DNA of 22,815 nucleotides from Micavibrio_B sp964633355 (GTDB lineage Bacteria > Pseudomonadota > Alphaproteobacteria > Micavibrionales > Micavibrionaceae): assembly GCA_964633355.1 (NCBI GenBank), contig CAZWGO010000030.1, forward strand, positions 1-22,815, given 5' to 3'. This document shows, in pieces, positions 5,492 through 17,264 of this stretch. Within the stretch, counting starts at the first letter, position 1, and every line of letters begins with the position of its first letter. The notes under the pieces were generated by a model. The model saw nothing but the letters and a program-made list of their open reading frames with translations. It made no database searches and was not told where the DNA came from. A program made the position numbers and the translations under genes.

Positions 5492-5974
5492 ATGCATCGC
5501 TCACGTAAAGTTACCGAACTAGAAGCCCTTAATCAGGATTTCGCCAATACCGAAACCGTCATCGTTACGCTGAATAACGGTTTGACTGTTGCTCAAGCCA
5601 ACGAACTTCGCGTGAAAGCCCGTGAAGCCGGTGCAAAATACAAGGTGACCAAAAACACCTTGTCCAAGATCGCGCTGAAAGGCACTGAATTCGAGCCAAT
5701 CTCTGATTTGCTGTCAGGCCCAACAGGTCTGACCACATCTCGGGACGGTCTGGCCGCAACGAAATTCATCTATGAGTTTGCAAAAACTTCAGGTGACAAA
5801 CTGGTTATCCTGGGCGGTTTTTATGCCGGTCAGAAACTCGACGTGAAAGCCGTTGAAGCGCTGGCGAAATTGCCAACCTTGAACGAAATCCGCGGCAAAC
5901 TCGTCGGTATCCTGTATGCACCGGGAGCGCAGCTCGCTCGCCTCGCATCCGCTTACGCGACAAAAGAAGCTTAA
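5492..5974 (+). CDS. rplJ: Large ribosomal subunit protein L10 (uL10)
   Basis: 160 aa, normal length (E. coli 165). The N-terminal globular rRNA-binding domain includes NNGLTVAQANELRVKAREAG and the KYKVTKNTLSKIAL segment (about 49-62); the long C-terminal helix that carries L7/L12 dimers is the final segment, ending GAQLARLASAYATKE. L10 anchors the stalk to 23S rRNA next to L11. Start chosen at ATG 5492, with GGGAG 6 nt upstream. rplL follows after 37 bp, the standard arrangement. Expression is probably controlled by the long leader. Confidence 0.97.
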   Translation: MHRSRKVTELEALNQDFANTETVIVTLNNGLTVAQANELRVKAREAGAKYKVTKNTLSKIALKGTEFEPISDLLSGPTGLTTSRDGLAATKFIYEFAKTSGDKLVILGGFYAGQKLDVKAVEALAKLPTLNEIRGKLVGILYAPGAQLARLASAYATKEA

Positions 5975-6011
5975 TATTATCAATACCCATCACATCTAAA
6001 GGAGAACTAAA

Positions 6012-6377
6012 ATGGCTGCCAATCTAGAAAAAATCGTAGAAGAACTATCAACGCTGACAGTAATGGAAGCTGCTGACCTTGCGAAATTGCTTGAAGAGAA
6101 GTGGGGCGTTTCCGCTGCTGCTCCTGTTGCCGCTGCCGGTCCTGCCGCTGCTGCTGTTGAAGAGAAAGACTCATTCGACGTCGTTCTTGAAGCTATCGGC
6201 GACAACAAAATCAACGTCATTAAAGCCGTTCGCGAATTGACATCTTTGGGTCTTGCCGAAGCGAAAGCTCTTGTTGAATCCGCTCCAAAAGCGATCAAAG
6301 AAGGCGTAGCGAAAGCAGACGCAGAAACAATGAAAAAGAAACTGGAAGAAGCCGGCGCGAAAGTAGCGTTGAAATAA
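6012..6377 (+). CDS. rplL: Large ribosomal subunit protein L7/L12 (bL12)
   Basis: 121 aa, normal length. N-terminal dimerisation domain residues 1-32, Ala/Pro/Gly-rich flexible hinge about 34-52 (SAAAPVAAAGPAAAAVEEK), and C-terminal factor-binding domain with DSFDVVLEAIGDNKINVIKA and GLAEAKALVESAPKAIKEGV. Multiple copies bind L10 and recruit EF-G, EF-Tu and IF2. Strong AAAGGAG about 7 nt before the ATG. It ends the rplJ-rplL unit; a terminator lies 22 bp downstream, and rpoB is 2.35 kb away instead of directly following. Confidence 0.98.
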   Translation: MAANLEKIVEELSTLTVMEAADLAKLLEEKWGVSAAAPVAAAGPAAAAVEEKDSFDVVLEAIGDNKINVIKAVRELTSLGLAEAKALVESAPKAIKEGVAKADAETMKKKLEEAGAKVALK

Positions 6378-6399
6378 GATCTTCGACCATTCGAAACTT

Positions 6400-6429
6400 A
6401 AAAAGCCCGGGAATTCCTCGGGCTTTTTT
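6400..6429 (+). terminator. Intrinsic terminator after rplL
   Basis: Stem AAAAAGCCCG (6400-6409) with CGGGCTTTTT (6419-6428), 9-nt loop, T-run 6424-6429. The mirrored A/T runs allow it also to serve the convergent minus-strand gene ending at 6443. Confidence 0.88.
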
Positions 6430-6442
6430 ATTGCTCAATTAA

Positions 6443-6877
6443 TTAAGGTTCGTTTGCCGGATGTTGCGGAACCGACCGCGCTATTTGTTTTTTAAGAATA
6501 TCGGCTAATTCTGCACGTAGATTTTTTTCGTATGAGGCCGCGTGCTCGGGAGTGATATGATCCGCTTCTTGAGCAATCATGCCATCCAGTAAATGCAGTA
6601 ATTCAGCAGTCGTGACTTCTTTGGGAGTGATTTTTTCATGATCATAAGGCATATCACTAAATCCTAAATATGTAGAAATCCGAGCTGTCCAGAGACCGGA
6701 GCCATATTTGGTTTCATCGACAACAAGTTGGCGAGGTGTACTTTCTGCCGTGCTGGGAATGTCACAATGGTATATTCGGGGATTTCTAAGTTCGGCCACG
6801 ACATGATTTCCAAATTGAAATGCGCCATGGGCAATAGTCTTTAGAAGGGGGATGCTTTTAGAAGCGGTGCTGGCCAT
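6443..6877 (-). CDS. Protein of unknown function
   Basis: 144 aa; no family recognised. Predicted soluble: no signal peptide or membrane segment. The N-terminal half looks like mixed strands (for example QFGNHVVAELRNPRIYHC), the C-terminal half is helical and acidic/basic (TTAELLHLLDGMIAQEADHI, then EKNLRAELADILKKQIA). AGGAG lies 7 nt before the ATG and a consensus-like promoter (6916-6944) lies upstream, so a separate expressed gene is likely. It is convergent with rplL, sharing the terminator between them. First of four minus-strand accessory genes separating rplL from rpoB. Confidence 0.65.
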   Translation of the reverse strand: MASTASKSIPLLKTIAHGAFQFGNHVVAELRNPRIYHCDIPSTAESTPRQLVVDETKYGSGLWTARISTYLGFSDMPYDHEKITPKEVTTAELLHLLDGMIAQEADHITPEHAASYEKNLRAELADILKKQIARSVPQHPANEP

Positions 6878-6915
6878 TACGGTCTCCTGCAGGTAAAAGT
6901 TACTAAGTCGGTCTT

Positions 6916-6944
6916 TTTATAATATGTAAATCAATAAAAAGCAA
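6916..6944 (-). promoter_or_regulatory. Candidate promoter for the gene at 6443-6877
   Basis: On the minus strand: TTGCTT (6939-6944), 17-bp spacer, TATAAA (6916-6921), in AT-rich DNA. The predicted start near 6909 gives a leader of about 32 nt. Confidence 0.55.
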
Positions 6945-7004
6945 GAAAATATTTTATTTTCAATGCCTTGATTGATTTGACACTTTTATAACGGGGCGGC
7001 GCGG

Positions 7005-7214
7005 TTATTTCAAGCCTTTCAAAAACTCCTTCTGCAATTTCAAAACGCGGCGCAATTCCTTGATCGCCTGTGAATCCATACCGTGCTTAAGGGCGTTCAT
7101 CGAGGACCGCTTTTTACCCTCCTCACTTATAGGGCCTTTTGTTTTCTCCCATGGTCTTAAAGTCCGCATACGTTCGGCCTGTGCTTTGCGCCTGTCCTCG
7201 CTCCATTCTTTCAT
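7005..7214 (-). CDS. Short 'RPWE..GP...SSMNALKHG' protein of unknown function
   Basis: 69 aa, strongly basic (many Lys/Arg). Residues 20-45 carry a recurring signature: RPWEKTKGP (20-28), then EEGKKRSSMNALKHGM (31-46). The second piece is a motif I know from many uncharacterised bacterial proteins (roughly GP.T.EGK.RS..NALKHG), often in accessory or phage-related DNA; no biochemical role is established to my knowledge. AAGGA lies about 7 nt before the ATG. It follows the 7262-7687 gene by 47 bp on the same strand, so the two likely form one transcript. A nucleic-acid-binding role is suggested only by charge. Confidence 0.6.
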   Translation of the reverse strand: MKEWSEDRRKAQAERMRTLRPWEKTKGPISEEGKKRSSMNALKHGMDSQAIKELRRVLKLQKEFLKGLK

Positions 7215-7261
7215 ATTGATTCCTTCTTTTCGTTTTCGATTCTTTCTTTTCGTTCCGTGAT

Positions 7262-7687
7262 TCAGGAGTATCTTTTCTCGCGTAACTTCTTGAATTTCTC
7301 GATGGTGGCGGCTGATTGCGCCTCGGTGCGCAGGGCTATATTTATATAGCCGTGGAGAGATTTCCTGTCCTGAGCCAGCGCATATTGAGACAGGTGTAAA
7401 AATAAATCATGCATGCTGTCGAGCGCCTGAGCCTGCTTTACCAGACGCGCATCGAGGTCTTTTTCGACATTCCCGAAATATCGTCCGGTCGTATCGGTGA
7501 TATAGCTACCCACCTCATTAATATAATCCTGACCATTTTTGAGATAGACGCTCATCAAATCAGATTCAAACCGGTGCTTGTCGTAAGCGGCGGTAATGTC
7601 GCGGGCTTCATTGATAAGGTTATCCAGAGGTGAGGTTTTTGGGGCGCTGTCATCGGGGATTAGTTCATTTTCTTTTGTTTCGCTCAT
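7262..7687 (-). CDS. Helical protein of unknown function
   Basis: 141 aa; not recognised. Acidic disordered N-terminus (residues 1-20, ENELIPDDSAPKTS), then long amphipathic helices: NLINEARDITAAYDKHRFES, LMSVYLKNGQDYINEVGSYI, LDARLVKQAQALDSMHDLFL, and IALRTEAQSAATIEKFKKLR. No cysteine, no membrane segment; a helical bundle or coiled coil is likely. AAGGAG stands close before the ATG, with a TTGACA-N17-TAGGAT promoter (7710-7738) further up. Probably co-transcribed with the downstream NALKHG-type gene; together with the adjacent repeat this looks like an accessory insertion between rplL and rpoB. Confidence 0.65.
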   Translation of the reverse strand: MSETKENELIPDDSAPKTSPLDNLINEARDITAAYDKHRFESDLMSVYLKNGQDYINEVGSYITDTTGRYFGNVEKDLDARLVKQAQALDSMHDLFLHLSQYALAQDRKSLHGYINIALRTEAQSAATIEKFKKLREKRYS

Positions 7688-7709
7688 CTCATCTCCTTTT
7701 TTGATTTTA

Positions 7710-7738
7710 ATCCTAGGATGTAATTCCTAATTTGTCAA
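7710..7738 (-). promoter_or_regulatory. Candidate promoter for the 7262-7687 / 7005-7214 pair
   Basis: On the minus strand: TTGACA (7733-7738), 17-bp spacer, TAGGAT (7710-7715). The -35 is a perfect consensus. Confidence 0.55.
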
Positions 7739-7794
7739 GGAGTTTTGGTTTTACTCTCCTCAATGACGGAGAAAGAATTTTAACGCGAAGAAGC

Positions 7795-7824
7795 GAAAGG
7801 GGGAAGAAAGGGGGAAGAAAGGGG
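7795..7824 (+). repeat. Tandem repeat of an 11-bp purine unit
   Basis: Two full copies of GAAAGGGGGAA (7795-7805, 7806-7816) plus a partial third (7817-7824). It abuts the palindromic repeat at 7826. All-purine on this strand. Confidence 0.8.
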
Positions 7825-7825
7825 T

Positions 7826-7913
7826 GTCATTTCGAGCGAAGCGAAGCAATCCATAGGTGGTAAAGCTTGAAATTGAGTCTGGATTGCCGCGTCGCTGCGC
7901 TCCTCGCAATGAC
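7826..7913. repeat. Palindromic dispersed-type repeat (imperfect inverted repeat, 88 bp)
   Basis: The left arm (7826-7853) begins GTCATTTCGAGCGAAGCGAA and ends GCAATCCA; the right arm (7880-7913), read in reverse complement, begins GTCATTGCGAGGAGCGCAGC and ends GGCAATCCA. The core GTCATTGCGAGCGAAGCGAA-type sequence is one I know as a recurrent intergenic palindrome in various bacterial genomes, Rickettsia-type alphaproteobacteria included. There is no transposase, so it is a non-autonomous or REP-like element. It sits in the 290-bp gap between two minus-strand genes. Confidence 0.75.
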
Positions 7914-7924
7914 GAGAAGCGGGG

Positions 7925-7963
7925 GCTATTTAAAAGTGCGCGAATGACGCTCTTTTAAATAGC
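7925..7963. repeat. Perfect AT-rich inverted repeat downstream of the 7978-8373 gene
   Basis: GCTATTTAAAAG (7925-7936) and CTTTTAAATAGC (7952-7963), 12-bp perfect arms, 15-nt spacer. It lies 15 bp after the stop of the minus-strand gene and may form a hairpin that ends or stabilises that transcript, but no U-tract follows. It could also be the outer part of the repeat element next to it. Confidence 0.6.
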
Positions 7964-7977
7964 TAACTGTATTTTGA

Positions 7978-8373
7978 TTAAACAGGTGCCCTTGTAAAAC
8001 TGGGTTCGGCTGTAATAACTAAATCAGATGTAGAAGAAGCATGAATTGGTTCTTGCGGTGGAGGCGGTTCTTCAATCGAAGCCATGAGTGCTGCAACCGC
8101 GGCGGCTCCCGCTAACGTAGCTGAAAGAAATCCTCTGCTAAAACCGCGAGGAAATTCTGAATCTTTTTCAATTATTCGCAAAGCTGCAGTACTGCATGCC
8201 CCTAAATAAGTAAATGTGCCGGCAATAGCTCCTGCTAAGCAAATAGGAGTAAATAACGTATCGGCCTTTGTGACTATAGCGGTACCAAATGCGGCTGCAG
8301 GCATTGCGGCACTTGCAACAACTGATCCTGCACCTAAAGCAAAGCCTTTTAAAATTCCGGGTGTCTCTGACAT
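7978..8373 (-). CDS. Small integral membrane protein of unknown function
   Basis: 131 aa; no family recognised. Three hydrophobic Ala/Gly-rich segments at about residues 9-34, 40-64 and 78-100, each able to span the membrane; a proline-rich patch (EEPPPPQEP) and a polar tail follow. There is no cleavable signal peptide. GAGAGGG about 9 nt before the ATG supports the start. It is divergent from rpoB, with 359 bp between the starts, and is the last of the minus-strand genes inserted between rplL and rpoB. Confidence 0.65.
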   Translation of the reverse strand: MSETPGILKGFALGAGSVVASAAMPAAAFGTAIVTKADTLFTPICLAGAIAGTFTYLGACSTAALRIIEKDSEFPRGFSRGFLSATLAGAAAVAALMASIEEPPPPQEPIHASSTSDLVITAEPSFTRAPV

Positions 8374-8504
8374 TTATTTATCCCTCTCTAAATTCTGGTC
8401 AGAACTTACCAGGTTATTTTTATTATGTAAAGAAAATATAGATCAGCAAAAAATTAAATTATTAGGATATTCTAATATAAAATAGATAAGCGATTAAATC
8501 GCAC
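8374..8504. other. AT-rich intergenic DNA upstream of the rpoB promoter, with small dyads
   Basis: No gene is seen here. The stretch is very AT-rich from about 8412 and could act as an UP-element-like region for the rpoB promoter. It contains short dyads: TTCTGGTCAGAA (8393-8404), ATTAG/CTAAT (8461-8476) and GCGATTAAATCGC (8490-8502), the last directly before the -35 box. Operator function is only a possibility. Confidence 0.4.
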
Positions 8505-8533
8505 TTGCAATAAGTTAAGATTTTGTTTATAAA
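8505..8533 (+). promoter_or_regulatory. Promoter of rpoB-rpoC
   Basis: TTGCAA (8505-8510), 17-bp spacer, TATAAA (8528-8533), preceded by AT-rich DNA. The predicted start near 8540 leaves a leader of about 190 nt. Confidence 0.6.
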
Positions 8534-8539
8534 GCGCCC

Positions 8540-8732
8540 TCTAATCAAATTGCGGACGGGCAAAAGACAAGATTTCACAAGAATGTTACTCAAATAATCG
8601 GGCTTCCGCGGGTTCGATGTATCTGTAACGAGAGTGTAAATCTAGAAATTCCCACACTATATAAAACTGACTTTTAAAACAAAGGTTCCCAGTGAGGGGA
8701 CCTATTGTCACATCAAAGGTGAAAGACGAGCA
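8540..8732 (+). promoter_or_regulatory. rpoB leader with a hairpin close to the start codon
   Basis: No reading frame of note. The clearest structure is AGGTTCCC (8683-8690), loop AGTGA, GGGGACCT (8696-8703), 8 bp with one G-U pair; no U-tract follows, so it is not a terminator. It sits 29 nt before the ATG, just upstream of AAAGGTG, the only Shine-Dalgarno-like sequence. A role in beta/beta' translational control is possible but unproven. Confidence 0.4.
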
Positions 8733-11700
8733 ATGGTCGCTAAGAAAACTGCAGCAGCTAAAAGAAATCCCCAAACCCCAGCCGAATTCGTGAATTCCTA
8801 TACAGGTCGTAAACGTATTCGCCGTTCCTTCGGAAAAATCCGCGAAGTCGCGTCGATGCCGAATTTGAACGATGTTCAAAAAGAATCCTACGAACAATTC
8901 CTGCAAGCGTTCATCCCGGCAGACGATCGCCTGATGCGCGGTTTGCATGAAGTTCTCTCGTCCGTTTTCCCGATCAAGGATTTCGCCGACAAGGCCGAGA
9001 TCGATTTCGTGAAATACGAGCTTGAAGAGCCGAAATACGATACAGATGAATGCCGTCAGCGCGGTATGACTTTTGCCGCGCCATTGCGCGTCACGCTTCG
9101 CCTGTCCGTATTCGATGTTGACGAGACGACAGGTCTCCGCTCCATCCGCGATATTAAAGAGCAGGACGTCTATCTGGTCGACATGCCTTTGATGACAGAA
9201 AACGGTACATTTATCGTTAACGGAACAGAGCGCGTTATCGTCTCCCAAATGCACCGCTCACCTGGTGTGTTCTTCGACCATGACGGCGGAAAATCCCATG
9301 CGTCCGGTAAATACCTGTTCGCATCACGCATCATTCCTTATCGCGGTTCATGGCTGGATTTCGAATTCGACGCGAAAGATATTCTGAACGTCCGTATCGA
9401 CCGTCGCCGCAAATTGCCGGTCACGACATTCCTGCGTTCGCTGTACTCAGCCGAAACAGAGAAATACATTCTCGAGTGCCAGAAAAAAGACAAGCCGATC
9501 GATCCATTGTTGATCCAGGGTATGTCGAACGAAGAAATCCTCGCCGTCTTTTATAACCGCGTTATTTACACGCAGGACAAAAAAGGCTGGAAGACAGCTT
9601 TCGATGCCGAGCGTATGCGCGGTGCAAAACTGGCTTACGATCTCGTCGATGCGAAATCCGGCAAAGTTATGGCGGAAGCCGGTGCGAAAGTAACGCCGCG
9701 TATGGCGCGCAAGCTTGGTGAAGAAGGCTTGAAAGAAGTTATGGTTCAGGAAGAGCAATTGGTTAGCTCTTATCTCGCCATCGATATCGTCGATCTGAAA
9801 ACCGGTTCGGTTATGTTCGAAGCGGGTCATGAATTGACAGCCGAAGACATCAAGAAACTGACAGATGCCGGTTACAAAGAATTGCCGATCCTCGGCGTCG
9901 ATCACCTGAACACGGGTGCTTATGTCCGCAACACATTGATTGCCGATAAAACCGATACACGCGAAGAAGCGTTGATCGATATTTACCGCGTCATGCGCCC
10001 GGGCGAGCCGCCGACAGTTGAATCTGCCGAAGCTCTGTTCCACTCCCTGTTCTTCGATCCGGAGCGCTACGATCTCTCGGCTGTTGGCCGCGTGAAGATG
10101 AATGCACGTCTGGATTTGAAAGCATCCGACGAATTCCGCGTTCTGTCGAAAGAAGATATTCTTGCGATCTTGCGTTACCTGCACGAATTGAAAGACGGCC
10201 GCGGCGAAGTCGATGATATCGATAACCTTGGTAACCGTCGTGTTCGTTCTGTCGGTGAATTGATGGAAAACCAGATCCGTCTGGGCCTTCTTCGTATGGA
10301 ACGCGCCATCCGCGAGCGTATGTCATCTGTCGATATCGACACTTACATGCCGCACGATCTGATCAACTCCAAGCCTGCACAGGCTGCTGTTCGCGAATTT
10401 TTCGCGTCCTCCCAGCTGTCGCAGTTTATGGATCAAACCAACCCGCTTTCCGAGATTACGCATAAACGCCGTCTATCGGCTCTCGGTCCCGGCGGTTTGA
10501 CACGCGAACGCGCAGGCTTCGAAGTCCGCGACGTCCACCCAACTCACTATGGACGTATCTGCCCGATTGAAACACCGGAAGGTCCGAATATCGGTCTGAT
10601 CAACTCTCTGGCGACTTTCGCCCGCGTCAACCAATACGGCTTTATTGAAAGCCCGTACCGCAAAGTCGTGAACGGCAAGGTAACAGACGAGGTTATCTAC
10701 ATGTCGGCGATGGAAGAAGCGAAATACACGATTGCGCAGGCGAATACGCCGTTAGACAAATCCGGTAAATTCGTTGACGATCTCGTTTCCTGCCGTCAGG
10801 CCGGTGAAAACCTGATGTCGGCACCGGATGCGATCGAATATATCGACGTTTCGCCAAAACAAATCGTCTCCGTTGCTGCCGCTCTCATCCCGTTCCTTGA
10901 GAACGATGATGCGAACCGTGCGCTGATGGGTTCGAACATGCAGCGTCAGGCTGTTCCGCTTCTTCGTTCCGACGCTCCATTGGTCGGAACCGGTATGGAA
11001 CTCACTGTTGCGCGTGACTCGGGCGCGGCTATCGCGGCCCGCCGCGGCGGTATCGTTGCCGAAGTTGACGCGACAAGGATTGTTATTCGTGCCACGGAAG
11101 ATCTCGATACATCTGAAGCGATTGTCGATATTTACAAATTGATGAAGTTCCAGCGTTCGAACCAGTCGACCTGTATCAACCAGAAACCTCTGGTTAAAGT
11201 GGGCGATATCATCAAGGCCGGCGATACGATTGCAGACGGTCCATCCACACAGCTCGGTGAGCTGGCGCTGGGTCGTAACGTGCTCGTCGCGTTTATGCCT
11301 TGGAACGGTTACAACTTCGAAGATTCTATCTTGTTGTCCGAGAAAATCGTGTCCGACGACGTCTATACTTCCATCCACTTGGAAGAATTCGAAGTTATGG
11401 CCCGCGATACGAAACTGGGTCCTGAAGAAATCACCCGCGATATTCCAAACGTTGGTGAAGAAGCCCTGAAACACCTCGATGAGAGCGGTATCGTTCATAT
11501 CGGTGCGGAAGTCGGACCGGGCGATATTCTCGTCGGTAAAGTGACACCGAAAGGTGAATCGCCGATGACGCCGGAAGAAAAACTTCTTCGCGCCATCTTC
11601 GGTGAAAAAGCTGCGGACGTAAAAGACTCTTCTCTGCGTTTGCCTCCTGGCACTGCCGGAACCATCGTCGAAGTGCGCGTGTTCAACCGCCGCGGTATCG

Positions 11701-12986
11701 ACAAGGATTCCCGTGCGATGTCCATCGAGCGCGAAGAGATTGAAAAACTCGCAAAAGACAGAGACGATGAGCGCAAGATTATCGAAGACGGTTTCTATGC
11801 GCGTTTATCCGATCTCTTGTCGGGCGAAAAAGTAGCGAGCGTGCCGAAAGGCGTTTCCTCTCTTTCCAAAGGCGACAAGATTGCCGCGAAAGATCTGGAA
11901 GCGATTGAAAAACGCGGCCTCTGGAGACAGATCGGCGTCGAGAATGAAAAAACCATGGCGGAAGTCGAAGCCATCGGCAAAACATTCGACGAAGCGGTCG
12001 ATAACCTGAAAGCGCGTTTCGAATCCAAAGTTGAAAAACTGCAACGCGGTGATGAATTGCCTCCGGGCGTGATGAAGATGGTTAAAGTCTTCGTTGCGAT
12101 CAAACGTAAAATCCAGCCAGGTGATAAAATGGCCGGACGTCACGGTAACAAAGGGGTTGTCTCTAAAATCATGCCGATCGAAGACATGCCATATCTTGAA
12201 GATGGCCGTCCGGTTGATATCGTATTGAACCCGCTCGGTGTTCCATCGCGTATGAACGTCGGTCAGATTCTTGAAACTCACTTGGGATGGGCGTCCGCTT
12301 CTCTCGGTCGCCAGATCGGTGAGATGATCGACAGCTTCAACAACCGTAAAGAGCCGAATGCGTCAGAATTGAAAGATCTGAAAGGCAAATTGCTCGATGT
12401 CTACGGAGAGTCCGAATATAACTCGAAAGTAACGCTTCTGGATGACAAGCAGGTCCTCGAGATGTCTGAAAACCTTCGCGGCGGTGTGCCGATGGCAACA
12501 CCTGTCTTCGATGGCGCGCATGAGCCTGACATTTCCGTTCTGCTTGAAAAGGCCGGTCTGTCGACAACAGGTCAGGTTACCCTGATCGATGGTCGTACAG
12601 GCGAGCGTTTCCACCGTGATGTAACCGTCGGCTACATGTACATGCTGAAACTTCACCACTTGGTCGATGACAAGATTCACGCCCGTTCGATCGGTCCGTA
12701 TTCTCTTGTCACGCAGCAGCCTCTCGGTGGTAAAGCGCAGTTCGGTGGACAGCGTTTTGGTGAGATGGAAGTCTGGGCGCTGCAAGCTTACGGTGCGGCT
12801 TACACTCTACAAGAATTGCTCACGATCAAATCTGATGACGTTGCGGGCCGTTCGAAAGTCTACGAAGCGATTGTTCGTGGCGAAGACAATTTCGAAATCG
12901 GCGTGCCTGAATCGTTCAACGTTCTGACCAAGGAATTGAAAGCCTTGGGACTGAACGTCGAAATGAAGCAGACAGACGCAGAATAG
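8733..12986 (+). CDS. rpoB: DNA-directed RNA polymerase subunit beta
   Basis: 1417 aa, in the long alphaproteobacterial range. Order: N-terminal lobe region beginning RKRIRRSFGKIREVASMPNL; an extra segment around residues 290-400; the rifampicin region at 557-590; the active-centre strand with GDKMAGRHGNKGV (1130-1142); and the C-terminal clamp with GGKAQFGGQRFGEMEVWALQ. In the rifampicin pocket the usual resistance positions are wild-type (D567, H577, S582, matching E. coli D516, H526, S531), but A558, T569 and L581 replace E. coli G507, N518 and I530. Beta forms half of the catalytic cleft. It has its own promoter, because rplL is 2.35 kb upstream behind a terminator. rpoC follows after 31 bp. 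Confidence 0.99.
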   Translation: MVAKKTAAAKRNPQTPAEFVNSYTGRKRIRRSFGKIREVASMPNLNDVQKESYEQFLQAFIPADDRLMRGLHEVLSSVFPIKDFADKAEIDFVKYELEEPKYDTDECRQRGMTFAAPLRVTLRLSVFDVDETTGLRSIRDIKEQDVYLVDMPLMTENGTFIVNGTERVIVSQMHRSPGVFFDHDGGKSHASGKYLFASRIIPYRGSWLDFEFDAKDILNVRIDRRRKLPVTTFLRSLYSAETEKYILECQKKDKPIDPLLIQGMSNEEILAVFYNRVIYTQDKKGWKTAFDAERMRGAKLAYDLVDAKSGKVMAEAGAKVTPRMARKLGEEGLKEVMVQEEQLVSSYLAIDIVDLKTGSVMFEAGHELTAEDIKKLTDAGYKELPILGVDHLNTGAYVRNTLIADKTDTREEALIDIYRVMRPGEPPTVESAEALFHSLFFDPERYDLSAVGRVKMNARLDLKASDEFRVLSKEDILAILRYLHELKDGRGEVDDIDNLGNRRVRSVGELMENQIRLGLLRMERAIRERMSSVDIDTYMPHDLINSKPAQAAVREFFASSQLSQFMDQTNPLSEITHKRRLSALGPGGLTRERAGFEVRDVHPTHYGRICPIETPEGPNIGLINSLATFARVNQYGFIESPYRKVVNGKVTDEVIYMSAMEEAKYTIAQANTPLDKSGKFVDDLVSCRQAGENLMSAPDAIEYIDVSPKQIVSVAAALIPFLENDDANRALMGSNMQRQAVPLLRSDAPLVGTGMELTVARDSGAAIAARRGGIVAEVDATRIVIRATEDLDTSEAIVDIYKLMKFQRSNQSTCINQKPLVKVGDIIKAGDTIADGPSTQLGELALGRNVLVAFMPWNGYNFEDSILLSEKIVSDDVYTSIHLEEFEVMARDTKLGPEEITRDIPNVGEEALKHLDESGIVHIGAEVGPGDILVGKVTPKGESPMTPEEKLLRAIFGEKAADVKDSSLRLPPGTAGTIVEVRVFNRRGIDKDSRAMSIEREEIEKLAKDRDDERKIIEDGFYARLSDLLSGEKVASVPKGVSSLSKGDKIAAKDLEAIEKRGLWRQIGVENEKTMAEVEAIGKTFDEAVDNLKARFESKVEKLQRGDELPPGVMKMVKVFVAIKRKIQPGDKMAGRHGNKGVVSKIMPIEDMPYLEDGRPVDIVLNPLGVPSRMNVGQILETHLGWASASLGRQIGEMIDSFNNRKEPNASELKDLKGKLLDVYGESEYNSKVTLLDDKQVLEMSENLRGGVPMATPVFDGAHEPDISVLLEKAGLSTTGQVTLIDGRTGERFHRDVTVGYMYMLKLHHLVDDKIHARSIGPYSLVTQQPLGGKAQFGGQRFGEMEVWALQAYGAAYTLQELLTIKSDDVAGRSKVYEAIVRGEDNFEIGVPESFNVLTKELKALGLNVEMKQTDAE

Positions 12987-13017
12987 ATCAGCAAAGAATT
13001 AGAAAAGGTATTAAATC

Positions 13018-17211
<4,194 letters not shown>

Positions 17212-17234
17212 GCTATTTGAAATAAGGAATTTAG

Positions 17235-17264
17235 AACGGCCCTTCGAAAGAGGGGCCGTTTTTT
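17235..17264 (+). terminator. Intrinsic terminator after rpoC
   Basis: Stem AACGGCCC (17235-17242) with GGGCCGTT (17253-17260), extended by a T-G pair, and T-run 17259-17264. The stop codon of the convergent minus-strand gene (17263-17265) overlaps the end of the T-run. Confidence 0.88.

Noticed and set aside
8586..9254. Long minus-strand open frames across rpoB, rpoC and fusA (also 9447-10184, 14146-15015, 20637-22364)
   Set aside because: They are antisense to highly conserved coding sequence and arise from its codon bias; the products are His/Arg/Phe-rich with no family match and no ribosome sites.
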